Below are positions 9,415 through 18,984 of a stretch of DNA of 64,000 nucleotides, one piece after another (position 1 is the first letter of the stretch; each line of letters opens with the position of its first letter). The stretch spans positions 3,348,001 through 3,412,000 of the forward strand of contig OZ220484.1 in NCBI GenBank assembly GCA_965116165.1, written 5' to 3'. Source of the stretch: Azophilus sp965116165 (GTDB lineage Bacteria; Pseudomonadota; Gammaproteobacteria; Pseudomonadales; Azotimanducaceae). A model generated the notes under the pieces. The model saw nothing but the letters and a program-made list of their open reading frames with translations, did not search any database and had not been told where the DNA came from. The translations under genes were made by a program, and so were the position numbers.

Positions 9415-12400
9415 CCACCACCCATTTCGTCCATCTGCGCGTACATAGCGAATACTCCATCACCGACAGCTTGGTGCGGCTGCCGGATCTGGCCCGGCGC
9501 ACGGCGGAATTGGGCATGCCGGCGGTGGCCTTGACCGATCGCGCCAATCTCTACGGCCTTATGAAGTTTCACCGCGCCTGCGCGGATCAGGGTGTCAAGC
9601 CCTTGGCCGGAATCGATCTGCGCTGCTCGACAAACGGATCGAAACAGGCCGTCTCGGACACCCGTGGGGGGGAGGTCGCGGGGGGAGGCGAGGCGTGGCT
9701 GACGCTGCTTGCGCTAAATCTCCCAGGTTACCGCAATCTACTCAGGCTCGCCTCGTTCGCCCACGCGGAGCGGGACCAATGGGGGCTCGTTGGGCAGCGG
9801 CGGATTGCCGATTGCGCGGACGGACTGATTGCGCTGTCCGGTGGGCGCGCGGGCGAAATCGGCCGCGCCCTGCTGCGCGGCGACAGCGGCGGCGCGCGCC
9901 GGGTCGCCGAATGGTGGGCGGGCCGCTTTCCGGGGCGTTTCTATGTTGAATTGCAGCGCACCGGCCGACCCGACGAGGAACGCTATCTGCGCGAGGCGTT
10001 GCAACTTGCCGCCGAATTGGGCCTGCCGGTCGTGGCCACCAACGATGTTTGCTTTGTGTACGAAGATGATTTCGAAGCCCATGAAACCCGCGTCTGCATT
10101 CAGGAGAGGCGCACCGTTGACGACCCACGCCGTGAGCGGCGCTACAGCCAGGCCCAATATTTAAAGAGCGGCGAACAGATGCTCGAACTCTTCGCCGATC
10201 TCCCGGAAGCCTTGTACAACACCGTGGAGGTCGCCCGGCGGTGCAACCTGTGGCCGGAGGCCGAGGAGACCTATCTGCCGACCTATCCGGTGCCCGAGGG
10301 CGACAGCTTGGAAGACTACCTGGCGAAAACGGCGCGCGCCGGTCTCAAGGATCGATTGGTGGAACTGCGCTCGGCCGGCACCGAGACGCCCGACGAGTCG
10401 GTTTACCGGGAGCGACTCGAATACGAACTGGGCGTCATCCGCAACATGGGGTTTCCCGGCTACTTTCTGGTTGTTATGGAGTTCATCGCATGGGCGCGCG
10501 ATCAGCGCATTCCGGTGGGGCCGGGGCGGGGGTCCGGGGCGGGCTCGCTGGTGGCCTATGCGCTCAGGATCACGGATCTCGACCCCATCGGCTACGACTT
10601 GCTTTTCGAGCGCTTCCTGAACCCGGAGCGCGTTTCCCTGCCGGATTTCGATGTGGATTTTTGCATGGAGGGTCGCGACCGCGTGATCGAGCACGTCACG
10701 GAACGCTATGGCCGCGAGGCGGTGAGCCAGATCGTGACGTTTAGCACTCTGGCGGCCAAGGCGGTGGTGCGGGATGTGGCGCGCGTCCAGGGCAAGCCCT
10801 TCGGGTTGGGAGACAAGCTCTCCAAGCTCATTCCATTCGAAGTGGGCATGACCCTTGCCAAGGCCATGAGCGAGAGCGACGACCTGCGGACCTTTGTTGA
10901 GGAGGACGAAGAGGCCGGCGAGATCATGGATATGGCCTACAAGCTTGAGGGAATCGTGCGCAACGAAGGCCGCCACGCCGGCGGCGTGGTGATTGCGCCG
11001 GAGAAGCTTGTTGATTTCGTGCCGGTTAGCGCGGACGAGGCCAACGGCGGCCTCATCTCGCAATTCGACAAGGACGATGTGGAGCGCGCCGGGCTGGTCA
11101 AGTTCGACTTTTTGGGCCTCAAAACACTAACCATCATCGATTGGGCGGTCAAGAACATCAACGCGGAACGCAATGACGGGGAGGCGTTGCGCATCGAAAA
11201 CCTGCCTTTGGACGACCCGGCCACCTACGATCTGTTGAAGGCGGCGGAAACCACCGGCGTCTTCCAACTCGAATCCCGGGGCATGAAGGAATTGATCCGG
11301 GATCTGCGGCCGGACAACATCGACGACATCATTGCCTCCATAGCGCTGTTTCGGCCGGGGCCGCTGCAATCCGGGGCGGTGGAGGATTACATCAGCCGCA
11401 AGCATGGCCGGGCGCCGGTGGACTATCCGCACGCGGACCTGGCGCCGGTGTTGAAGAGTACCTATGGGGTGATGCTCTACCAGGAGCAGGTGATGGAAAT
11501 CGCCCGGGTGCTCGCCGGCTTCACGCTTGGCGAGGCGGACCTGCTGCGCCGCGCGATGGGCAAAAAGAAACCCGAGGAGATGGAAAAGGTCCGCCGACAG
11601 TTTGAGGAGGGCGCCGTTCGCAATGGGGTGGATGCGGCGCTCGCGAGCGAACTGTTCGATCAGATGGAGAAGTTTGCCGGCTATGCGTTCAACAAGTCCC
11701 ACTCGGCGGGCTACGCTCTGGTTTCCTATCAAACCGCCTGGTTGAAAGCCAATTACCCGGCGCAGTTCATGGCCGCCACCCTGTCCGCGGACATGGACAG
11801 CATCGAAAAGGTGGTGACGTTGGTTGAGGAGGTGCGCCGGATGGGACTGTCGTTGCGGCCCCCAAGTGTGAACCTGAGCCAATACCGCTTCAGCGTTGTC
11901 GATGGCGAACTGATCTATGGACTCGGTGCCGTGCGCGGGATGGGGGAGGGGCCGGTGTGTGCCATTGTCGAGGCGCGCGCGGCGGGTCCGTTGCGGGATC
12001 TCGCCGGATTTTGCGTCAGGGTGGATGCCAAGAAGGCGAATCGCCGGGCGGTGGAGGCCTTGATCCAATGCGGTGCGCTCGACGACTTCGCGGACGCGGG
12101 CGAGTCCGCGGGGGCGGTGCGCGCCCGGCTGTGGAGTGAACTGGACCAGGCGCTGCAGAGCGCGGATCAGGCGGTGCGCAACGAGCAATCGGGTATGACG
12201 GATATGTTTGGCGATATCGCCGCCACCCCGCCGCCGCCGCCGGCGCGATCCCTGTCGGTCGAGGAGCGGCTTGAGGGGGAGAAACAAACACTGGGTTTCT
12301 ATCTGACCGGCCACCCGATTGAATCCCACCTGCGGGAGTTGCGCCACTTCTGTACCCGCATCAACGAGCTGCGCCTTGACCGCAAGAAGCAAATCATTGC

Positions 12401-12899
12401 CGGCACCGTGGTCAATTTGCGTCGGCGGCACGGCCGCCATGGCGGCACCAATGGCTTTGCGCTTATCGACGACCGGTCCGGCCGCATGGAAGTGGCTTTT
12501 TTTGCCGAGGTCTACGAGCGTGATCGGGCCAAGGTGGAGAAAGACCAACTCGTCATCGTGGAGGGGGAAGTGCAGAGGGACGATTTCGCGGGCGGGTATA
12601 AAATGGTCGCCGAACGAGCGCTGACCATCGAGGATGCGCGCCACCTGTTTTCCGAGGGGTTGATTATCGACTGGCGCGACGAGGCAAGGGTTGTCGATGC
12701 GGTCGGATGTCTGAAGACGATGCTCGCGCCCCATGTCGGCAAAGGCGGCGGTTGTCCGGTTAGTGTCCTCTACCGGTTGGGCCACGCCGAAGGGCGCATT
12801 CGCCTAGGCCCCGATTGGCGGGTTTTGGGCAGCGACGCCTTGCTCCGGCAACTGCGTTCCGAATTTGGGTCGGAAGGCGCACGGTTCCATTATCCCTAG
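9411..12899 (+). CDS. dnaE: DnaE, DNA polymerase III alpha subunit
   Basis: Replicative polymerase. 1162 residues, family length. The N-terminal PHP domain begins FVHLRVHSEYSITDSLVRL. The polymerase core has GPGRGSGAGSLVAYAL, the metal-binding LPDFDVDFC and FNKSHSAGYALVSYQTAWLK. An OB-fold near the C terminus includes AGTVVNLRRRHGRHGG. A Gly-rich insertion (about residues 78-98) lies inside the PHP domain. It starts on the rnhB stop. The TAG stop is part of CTAG, the left flank of a MITE. In many relatives accA follows; here it does not. Confidence 0.96.
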   Translation: MTTTHFVHLRVHSEYSITDSLVRLPDLARRTAELGMPAVALTDRANLYGLMKFHRACADQGVKPLAGIDLRCSTNGSKQAVSDTRGGEVAGGGEAWLTLLALNLPGYRNLLRLASFAHAERDQWGLVGQRRIADCADGLIALSGGRAGEIGRALLRGDSGGARRVAEWWAGRFPGRFYVELQRTGRPDEERYLREALQLAAELGLPVVATNDVCFVYEDDFEAHETRVCIQERRTVDDPRRERRYSQAQYLKSGEQMLELFADLPEALYNTVEVARRCNLWPEAEETYLPTYPVPEGDSLEDYLAKTARAGLKDRLVELRSAGTETPDESVYRERLEYELGVIRNMGFPGYFLVVMEFIAWARDQRIPVGPGRGSGAGSLVAYALRITDLDPIGYDLLFERFLNPERVSLPDFDVDFCMEGRDRVIEHVTERYGREAVSQIVTFSTLAAKAVVRDVARVQGKPFGLGDKLSKLIPFEVGMTLAKAMSESDDLRTFVEEDEEAGEIMDMAYKLEGIVRNEGRHAGGVVIAPEKLVDFVPVSADEANGGLISQFDKDDVERAGLVKFDFLGLKTLTIIDWAVKNINAERNDGEALRIENLPLDDPATYDLLKAAETTGVFQLESRGMKELIRDLRPDNIDDIIASIALFRPGPLQSGAVEDYISRKHGRAPVDYPHADLAPVLKSTYGVMLYQEQVMEIARVLAGFTLGEADLLRRAMGKKKPEEMEKVRRQFEEGAVRNGVDAALASELFDQMEKFAGYAFNKSHSAGYALVSYQTAWLKANYPAQFMAATLSADMDSIEKVVTLVEEVRRMGLSLRPPSVNLSQYRFSVVDGELIYGLGAVRGMGEGPVCAIVEARAAGPLRDLAGFCVRVDAKKANRRAVEALIQCGALDDFADAGESAGAVRARLWSELDQALQSADQAVRNEQSGMTDMFGDIAATPPPPPARSLSVEERLEGEKQTLGFYLTGHPIESHLRELRHFCTRINELRLDRKKQIIAGTVVNLRRRHGRHGGTNGFALIDDRSGRMEVAFFAEVYERDRAKVEKDQLVIVEGEVQRDDFAGGYKMVAERALTIEDARHLFSEGLIIDWRDEARVVDAVGCLKTMLAPHVGKGGGCPVSVLYRLGHAEGRIRLGPDWRVLGSDALLRQLRSEFGSEGARFHYP

Positions 12900-13102
12900 C
12901 GGGCCTCTGATCAACCCTGTGGTCGCGGCACTCGAGTTAAGGAAGGTCTGAACAACTCGATAGAGTGGCATTGAGCTACTCGTAAGCTATTGATTGTATT
13001 GACTCGCATGCCGCGATTACAGAATTAATCAGAGGTTCCTTAATAGAACCAAATAACTTACGAGTATATCAATGCCACTCTATCGACCTGTTCAGACCTT
13101 GT
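12900..13102. mobile_element. Degenerate outer MITE (copy 2a) split by another MITE
   Basis: The left part (12900-12940) begins at the CTAG of the dnaE stop with CCTCTGATCAACCCTG. The right part (13044 to about 13102) ends CTGTTCAGACCTT. Joined at TTAA they rebuild an element of about 99-100 bp that matches the other copies. Its extreme ends have mutated (CGGG for GGAA at the left, GTCC for CC at the right), so it is the older insertion. The right flank CCAG no longer matches CTAG exactly. Confidence 0.8.
12941..13039. mobile_element. 99-bp MITE, copy 2b, inverted and nested in copy 2a
   Basis: Complete element in the opposite orientation to its host element. It runs from GGAAGGTCTGAACAACTCG to TTAATCAGAGGTTCC and is flanked by TTAA at 12937-12940 and 13040-13043, the expected 4-bp duplication. 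Its intact ends against the worn ends of the host copy show at least two waves of transposition. Confidence 0.92.
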
Positions 13103-13213
13103 CCAGCAGCCTGCGGCAAAAGTCCCACCGCATTCGAACGACGACTGATCCCGGCTGGTCAATTTATTCCATGCAAGGCAACGTCTCGTCGGATCGTGGA
13201 TTGCGAGTAAACC

Positions 13214-14308
13214 GTGCGGGCATCCGGGAAGCGTAACGAACCAACAGGGCGTCGCAATCCGGCTCGCCTTGGACAGGTACTGAAGGAGCAGTTGGCGGCG
13301 TTGTCGTATCGACGGTTGTTCGTCGGGTTTTCCGGCGGTCTCGACTCTTCGGTCCTGCTGCATGTCGCCGTTGCGCTGAACCTTCGTCCAGCGGCGATAC
13401 ACATCAATCACGGATTACATCCGCGGGCCGACGCCTGGGAGCGCCATTGCGGCGCAGTTTGCGGGCGGTTGGGTGTTGAGTTTGCGAGCCGCCGCGTGTC
13501 GGCCGCCGGTGGCGAGGGCGGCTTTCGCGCGGCCCGCTATGACGCATTCGACGCATTGCTCGGCGAGGGCGACCTGCTGCTGCTCGGCCACCATCGAAAC
13601 GATCAGGCGGAAACCGTGTTGATGCGCCTGGTGCGGAGCCGGTCGCCTTTGGCCATGCCCCGCACCCGGCGCCTGGGTGGTGGTGGCCGCACGTTGAAAC
13701 CCTGGCTATCGCTGACGAGGGACGATCTGCTGCGCCATGCCCGGGCGGCGGCGCTCGATTGGATTGACGACCCCTCCAACGACGAGGTGGCGTTCGACCG
13801 CAATTATCTTCGCCACCGGGTTCTGCCGGTGCTGGCGGAGCGCTGGCCGGATGTTGATCGGGCGTTGGCGGCGTTCGGCGAAGCCCAGGCTGTTCGGGAC
13901 GCGCTGCTGACTCATCTCATCTTGATGTCGGGCTCAATGTCCCAGCTTGCCGGTGATGATCCCGGTGGTCACCGCTACGCGGAACCCGGGGCCGATACGC
14001 AATCGACCGGTGAGAGCCATCGCGCCGCCGACAGGCTCGAGGACAATTGGCCGCATGCTAAGGGTCGTCCGCAAATCGCCTTGCGCGCATTTCCTGGTGA
14101 ATTGCGGCTTGCCGTGCTGCGCCTTTGGTTGCGCGGCCTCGGCGAGTTTTCGGTCACCGACCGGGCCCTTGCCGAGTTTGTTCGACAGCTCGATAGCCCG
14201 GCGGACAGAAAGCCAAGCCTGTCGTTGCGGCACGGCGCGCTTAGGCGGTACCGGTCCCATGTGGTATACGACGAACGCGTCGGCCACCCCTCCGTCCACA
14301 TCGAATAG
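13214..14308 (+). CDS. tilS: TilS, tRNA(Ile)-lysidine synthetase
   Basis: Converts the wobble cytidine of tRNA-Ile(CAU) to lysidine with ATP and lysine, so that AUA is read as Ile; essential. The PP-loop SGGLDS is at residues 40-45, and LLLGHHRNDQAETVLMRL and WIDDPSNDEVAFDRNYLRHRVLPVL are diagnostic. The protein has 364 residues, shorter than the roughly 430 of E. coli, because the C-terminal domain is reduced. Start is GTG. It is separated from dnaE by the nested MITEs. Confidence 0.92.
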   Translation: MRASGKRNEPTGRRNPARLGQVLKEQLAALSYRRLFVGFSGGLDSSVLLHVAVALNLRPAAIHINHGLHPRADAWERHCGAVCGRLGVEFASRRVSAAGGEGGFRAARYDAFDALLGEGDLLLLGHHRNDQAETVLMRLVRSRSPLAMPRTRRLGGGGRTLKPWLSLTRDDLLRHARAAALDWIDDPSNDEVAFDRNYLRHRVLPVLAERWPDVDRALAAFGEAQAVRDALLTHLILMSGSMSQLAGDDPGGHRYAEPGADTQSTGESHRAADRLEDNWPHAKGRPQIALRAFPGELRLAVLRLWLRGLGEFSVTDRALAEFVRQLDSPADRKPSLSLRHGALRRYRSHVVYDERVGHPSVHIE

Positions 14309-14618
14309 GTGTCCTCGAACACCGCCATCCTCCTGTCCCGGTTGACTTGAACAATGCCCGTGCACATCCCCGAATCGCCGCGATTCGGGGCAGTCTGCAA
14401 CCGGACAGTTCACGTGTTCTAAAACCGGACATATGTATTTGTTGACAACAGTCGATAACAAGTTCGTTGTCCCGGCGCGTACCTTTTGCTATTGTGCAAT
14501 CCCATCTTGACCACTGGCCGGGCCACATTGGAATTCGCTGACCCCTCTCGATTCCGGCCGCTGAGGTGGTAGCCTGGCCCGGGGCCCGTGGAGCCTTGGC
14601 CGAAAGCGGATGGAGCCC
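14309..14618. other. tilS-pyrG spacer with a perfect 10-bp hairpin
   Basis: CCCCGAATCG at 14368-14377 and CGATTCGGGG at 14381-14390 form a perfect hairpin with a 3-base loop. It has no T tract, so it could be a factor-assisted terminator of tilS. AACCGGACA occurs twice (about 14399 and 14424), which may be an insertion-sequence relic. TTGACA near 14442 could be part of a pyrG promoter, but no matching -10 is convincing. Confidence 0.45.
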
Positions 14619-16442
14619 ATGACGCGATTCGTTTTTGTTACCGGCGGCGTCGTCTCTTCCCTGGGAAAGGGCATTCTCACCGCATCCCTTGCTTCTGTCT
14701 TGGAGGCGCGCGGCCTCAACATCAATGTCCTCAAGATGGATCCGTACATCAATGTCGATCCGGGGACCATGAATCCGTTTCAGCACGGGGAGGTGTTTGT
14801 TACGGCCGATGGTGCCGAGACCGACCTGGATCTCGGCCACTACGAGCGCTTTACCGGGGTGCGCATGTCCCGGCTCAACAATTTCACGACCGGCAGCATC
14901 TATGCCGAGGTGATTCGCCGGGAGCGGCGGGGCGACTACCTCGGCGGTACCGTGCAGGTCATTCCGCATATCACCGACGAAATCAAGCGGCGCATCGAAC
15001 TGGTGGGCGAGGGTGCCGATGTGGTGATTGTCGAAACCGGCGGCACGGTGGGCGATATCGAATCGCAGCCCTTCCTGGAGGCAATTCGGCAATTTCGGCT
15101 CCAGGTGGGCCTCCAACGCGCCATGATCATCCACCTGACGCTGGTGCCCTATCTCAACGCGGCGGGGGAGATCAAAACCAAGCCGACCCAGCATTCGGTG
15201 AAGGAACTCCGGTCCATCGGCTTGCAGCCCGATATCCTGGTGTGCCGCTCGGACCGGGAATTACCCCGGGACGCCCGTGGCAAGATTGCGCTCTTCACCA
15301 ATGTCGAAGAACGGGCGGTGGTGTCGATTATCAACGAAGAGACCATCTATCAGGTGCCCGGCGCCCTCAAGGATCAGGGCGTTGACGATTATTTGGTTGA
15401 GAAATTCGGGGTGAATTGCCGTCCGGCGGATCTGTCGAGCTGGCAGGCCGTCATCGATGCGGAGTTGCATCCCAGCCGCGCGGTGCGCATCGCCTTCGTC
15501 GGCAAGTATCTTGATCTTGTCGATGCCTACAAGTCATTGGTCGAGGCGGTCGGCCACGCGGGCATAGCATTGCGCACCCGGGTGAACATCGATTTTATCG
15601 ACGCCGAGGAATTGGAACGGGAAGGCACCGCCCGTCTCGATGCGATGAGTGCCATTCTGGTGCCGGGCGGCTTCGGCGAGCGGGGTTTCGACGGCAAGAT
15701 TCTGGCGGCCGGCCACGCCCGTGCGCACGGCGTCCCCTATCTTGGCATCTGCTACGGCCTGCACGCCGCGGTCATCGAATTCGCCCGCAATGTCTGCGGC
15801 CTTGAGGACGCCCACTCCACGGAAATCGACCGCGCCACGGCGCATCCGGTCATTGGCCTGATTACAGAATGGACCGACGGGGAGGGCCGGGTTGAGCAAC
15901 GCACCGGCGATGAGGATCTCGGCGGCACGATGCGTCTCGGCGAGCAGGCCTGTGTGCTCGCCGAGGGCTCGCTGGCACGGACGACCTACGCGGCACCGGT
16001 GATTTATGAACGGCACCGGCATCGCTACGAGGTAAACAACCGCTATGTGCGGCTTTTTAAAGAACGGGGTTTGCGTATTGCGGGCCGCTCCGAAGACGGT
16101 GAACTCGTTGAAATGGTCGAGATTGAGGATCATCCCTGGTTTATCGCCTGCCAGTTCCACCCGGAATTCACATCCTCGCCCCGTGGCGGACATCCGCTGT
16201 TTACCGGCTTTATCGACGCCGCCCGGAATTTCAATGGAACCGCCGGGCGGGGGTGCCCGGGGGCCGTCGTCACCGAGCGGAAAGATGCCGCCGCCGACGC
16301 CCCGGGATTTGCCGGTGCCGTTGCGGCGGCGTCCGCCATGCGCGACAGCGAGCCGGGGAGCCGGCACATCGCCAATTCCGAACGGGCAATGCGGAAAAAC
16401 TCCCCGGATAATCCCGCCCCGTTAAAAGACGGAACAGGCTGA
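14619..16442 (+). CDS. pyrG: PyrG, CTP synthase with C-terminal extension
   Basis: Makes CTP from UTP, ATP and glutamine. The N-terminal synthase domain starts MTRFVFVTGGVVSSLGKG. The C-terminal class I glutamine amidotransferase domain has the catalytic Cys in GICYGLH and a His in CQFHPEFTSSPRGGHPLF. I chose ATG 14619 because it gives the standard N terminus and has GGAG just upstream; ATG 14610 is also possible. From 14619 the protein has 607 residues against about 545 normally: roughly 60 residues after the amidotransferase domain (from GTAGRGCPG on) are Ala/Gly/Arg-rich and match nothing I recognise. The stop overlaps the kdsA start. Confidence 0.95.
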   Translation: MTRFVFVTGGVVSSLGKGILTASLASVLEARGLNINVLKMDPYINVDPGTMNPFQHGEVFVTADGAETDLDLGHYERFTGVRMSRLNNFTTGSIYAEVIRRERRGDYLGGTVQVIPHITDEIKRRIELVGEGADVVIVETGGTVGDIESQPFLEAIRQFRLQVGLQRAMIIHLTLVPYLNAAGEIKTKPTQHSVKELRSIGLQPDILVCRSDRELPRDARGKIALFTNVEERAVVSIINEETIYQVPGALKDQGVDDYLVEKFGVNCRPADLSSWQAVIDAELHPSRAVRIAFVGKYLDLVDAYKSLVEAVGHAGIALRTRVNIDFIDAEELEREGTARLDAMSAILVPGGFGERGFDGKILAAGHARAHGVPYLGICYGLHAAVIEFARNVCGLEDAHSTEIDRATAHPVIGLITEWTDGEGRVEQRTGDEDLGGTMRLGEQACVLAEGSLARTTYAAPVIYERHRHRYEVNNRYVRLFKERGLRIAGRSEDGELVEMVEIEDHPWFIACQFHPEFTSSPRGGHPLFTGFIDAARNFNGTAGRGCPGAVVTERKDAAADAPGFAGAVAAASAMRDSEPGSRHIANSERAMRKNSPDNPAPLKDGTG

Positions 16443-17311
16443 TGCGTCTGTGTGGCTTCGAGGCGGGGGCCAGGGAACCCATGTTCCTGATTGCGGGCCC
16501 CTGCGTGATAGAGAGCGAAACACTGGCGCTATCCTCGGCGGGGGCACTGCGAGAAATCGCGGAGCGGCTCGGCGTTTCGTTTATCTATAAGAGTTCATTC
16601 GACAAAGCCAACCGCTCGTCGCACTTGAGCTTTCGCGGCCTCGGTTTCGAGGAGGGGCTGCGCATCCTGGAGAAAGTTCGGCGCGAGCTGGATGTGCCGG
16701 TGCTGACGGATGTGCATGAGGAAACACCGCTCGACCAGGTGGCGGAGGTTGTGTCGGTTTTGCAGACCCCCGCGTTTCTGTGTCGCCAAACCGATTTCAT
16801 TCAACGGGTGTGCGCCCTCGACAAGCCGGTGAACATCAAGAAGGGTCAGTTTCTGGCTCCCGCGGACATGTTGCGGGTGGTGGCCAAGGCCCGCGCCGTC
16901 GGCAATGATCGGGTTCTGGTGTGTGAGCGGGGTGTGAGCTTTGGCTACAACAATCTGGTGGCGGACATGCGCTCGCTGGCCATACTGCGCGCCACCGGCT
17001 GCCCGGTGGTATTCGACGCCACCCATTCGGCGCAGCTTCCCGGTGGTGGAGGGCATGTGTCGGGCGGTCAGCGGAACATGGTGCCGGTACTGGCGCGGGC
17101 GGCGGTGGCGGCGGGTGTTGCGGGCATTTTTATGGAAACGCATCCCGATCCCGACAACGCCAAATCCGATGGCCCCAATTCCTGGCCCCTGGCGCTTGTG
17201 CCCGACCTGCTTGCCGAACTCAAATCCCTTGATGAAGTCGTCAAATCCCATCCGTTTCTGGAGGATGGGTGCGGGCCGTCACCGTTTATGGCCGAAGGGT
17301 CGGTTGCGTGA
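16442..17311 (+). CDS. kdsA: KdsA, KDO-8-phosphate synthase
   Basis: Condenses arabinose-5-phosphate with phosphoenolpyruvate for the KDO of lipopolysaccharide inner core. The 289 residues include IAGPCVIESE, YKSSFDKANRSS, VLTDVHEE, FLCRQTDF, NIKKGQFLAP and FMETHPDPDNAKSDGPNSW, all typical. It begins on the last base of the pyrG stop and ends inside the enolase start, so pyrG-kdsA-eno are tightly packed and probably one transcript. Confidence 0.96.
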   Translation: MRLCGFEAGAREPMFLIAGPCVIESETLALSSAGALREIAERLGVSFIYKSSFDKANRSSHLSFRGLGFEEGLRILEKVRRELDVPVLTDVHEETPLDQVAEVVSVLQTPAFLCRQTDFIQRVCALDKPVNIKKGQFLAPADMLRVVAKARAVGNDRVLVCERGVSFGYNNLVADMRSLAILRATGCPVVFDATHSAQLPGGGGHVSGGQRNMVPVLARAAVAAGVAGIFMETHPDPDNAKSDGPNSWPLALVPDLLAELKSLDEVVKSHPFLEDGCGPSPFMAEGSVA

Positions 17312-18597
17312 GTCGAATAACGACAATACGCGCCCGGCAGGTGCTCGATTCGCGGGGCAATCCCACCGTGGAGGCCGATGTCGTTACCGAGACGGGCGGC
17401 TTGGGCCGTGCCGTGGCGCCCTCCGGCGCATCCACCGGCTCGCGAGAAGCCCTGGAATTGCGCGACGGTGATAGGGCTCGTTTCCTGGGCAGGGGTGTGT
17501 GCGGGGCCGTGGCGGGAGTGATGGAGACTGTTGCCCCCGCGCTCAAGGGCATGGCGGCCACCGAGCAGCGCGAAATCGATGCCCGCTTGTTGGAATTGGA
17601 CGGCACGGAAAACAAGTCGAAACTGGGCGCCAACGCCACGCTGGCCGTCTCCCTGGCCGTTGCCAAGGCCGGCGCGGCGGATCGCGGGCGGGCCCTCTTC
17701 GAGGTTATCAACGAATTGGCCGGTCGGCCGCCCATGCGCCTGCCCGTGCCGATGATGAACATCCTGAACGGCGGGGCGCACGCCGACAACACTCTCGATA
17801 TCCAGGAATTTATGATTCAGCCCGTCTCCCAGCCGAGTTTCAGCGAGGCGCTGCGCTGCGGTGTGGAGATATTTCACCGGCTCAAACAGGAGTTGGGCCG
17901 CCGCGGGCTAACCACCGCGGTTGGCGATGAGGGTGGATTTGCCCCCAATCTGCAAGCGAACAGCGAAGCGCTCGACCTGATTGGCGCCGCCGTTGCGGCG
18001 GCCGGCCACCGACTTGGCGAGGATGTGACGCTGGCGCTTGATTGCGCGGCATCGGAGTTTTTTGTGGACGGCGAGTATCGGCTGACCGGCGAAGGCACCC
18101 GCTTCGATAGCGCGGGCTTCGTCGACTATCTCGTGCGGCTGGTGGACGACCATCCCATTGTCTCCGTCGAGGACGGCATGGACGAGGGCGACTGGGCGGG
18201 CTGGCGGACGCTCACGCAGCGCCTGGGCCGGCGGATTCAACTCGTCGGCGACGATCTGTTTGTAACCAACACGGCACTCCTAGGGCGCGGCATCGATACC
18301 GGCGTTGCCAACGCCATATTGATCAAGCTCAATCAGATCGGCACGCTTTCGGAAACCTTGGACGCCATGGCCATGGCGCGGGCAGCGGGCTATGTGTCGG
18401 TGGTTTCCCACCGGTCCGGCGAGACCGAGGACACCACCATTGCGGATCTCGCCGTGGGGGCCGGAGCGGGGCAAATCAAAACCGGCTCGCTGTGCCGCTC
18501 CGACCGGGTTGCGAAATACAACCAGTTGCTGCGCATTGAGGAGGAATTGGGCGAACGGGCAATTTACCGGGGCCGGGAGGAGATCAACTGTGCCTGA
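17308..18597 (+). CDS. eno: Enolase
   Basis: Interconverts 2-phosphoglycerate and phosphoenolpyruvate; in many gammaproteobacteria also part of the RNA degradosome. Starting at the GTG at 17308 (GTGA overlap with kdsA) gives 429 residues, the family length, with the standard opening RARQVLDSRGNPTVEADV. ASTGSREALELRDGD, MNILNGGAHADN, VGDEGGFAPN, SVEDGMDEGDWAGW and SHRSGETEDTTIADLAV cover the active site and metal ligands. A longer upstream frame exists but has no conserved sequence. Confidence 0.97.
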   Translation: MSRITTIRARQVLDSRGNPTVEADVVTETGGLGRAVAPSGASTGSREALELRDGDRARFLGRGVCGAVAGVMETVAPALKGMAATEQREIDARLLELDGTENKSKLGANATLAVSLAVAKAGAADRGRALFEVINELAGRPPMRLPVPMMNILNGGAHADNTLDIQEFMIQPVSQPSFSEALRCGVEIFHRLKQELGRRGLTTAVGDEGGFAPNLQANSEALDLIGAAVAAAGHRLGEDVTLALDCAASEFFVDGEYRLTGEGTRFDSAGFVDYLVRLVDDHPIVSVEDGMDEGDWAGWRTLTQRLGRRIQLVGDDLFVTNTALLGRGIDTGVANAILIKLNQIGTLSETLDAMAMARAAGYVSVVSHRSGETEDTTIADLAVGAGAGQIKTGSLCRSDRVAKYNQLLRIEEELGERAIYRGREEINCA

Positions 18598-18687
18598 GGC
18601 CATGCAACGCTACCCGTTCCGGTTGGGAGTTTTCGTGCTCTCGACATATGGAGGTTCTTTGCGCCAAGTGGATAATGTTTTGGACGC

Positions 18688-18984
18688 ATGAAGTTCATCG
18701 TTCTCATTCTCATTGTGCTTATCGCGGGCCTGCAATACCTGGCCTGGTTCGGCGACGATGGCTATTTTGCCGTCAAGGCCCTGGGCGAGCGTCTGGAAGA
18801 GCACCGTCGCCAAAGCGAGCGGCAGCGGCGGCGCAACCGTCTGCTTGCCGCCGAGGTGGTGGCGTTGAAAAACGGACATGCCGCGGTCGAGGCGCGAGCG
18901 CGGGTTGATCTCGGCATGATTCGCGAGGGCGAAACCTTCTATATCCTAACCGACGAAGCGAAGCAACCGTCTCCCCAGCCATGA
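18688..18984 (+). CDS. ftsB: FtsB, divisome protein
   Basis: Small bitopic division protein that works with FtsL and FtsQ to activate septal peptidoglycan synthesis. 98 residues: a single N-terminal membrane segment (about 3-18), then a coiled coil rich in Arg/Glu/Gln (HRRQSERQRRRNRLLAAEV), then the conserved LGMIREGETFY end. Position after eno is classic. The next genes in most relatives (ispD, ispF, truD, surE) are absent and pcm follows with a 4-base overlap. Confidence 0.92.
   Translation: MKFIVLILIVLIAGLQYLAWFGDDGYFAVKALGERLEEHRRQSERQRRRNRLLAAEVVALKNGHAAVEARARVDLGMIREGETFYILTDEAKQPSPQP

Noticed and set aside
11127..12785. 552-codon minus-strand open frame opposite dnaE
   Set aside because: Antisense of the conserved polymerase core; no family resemblance.
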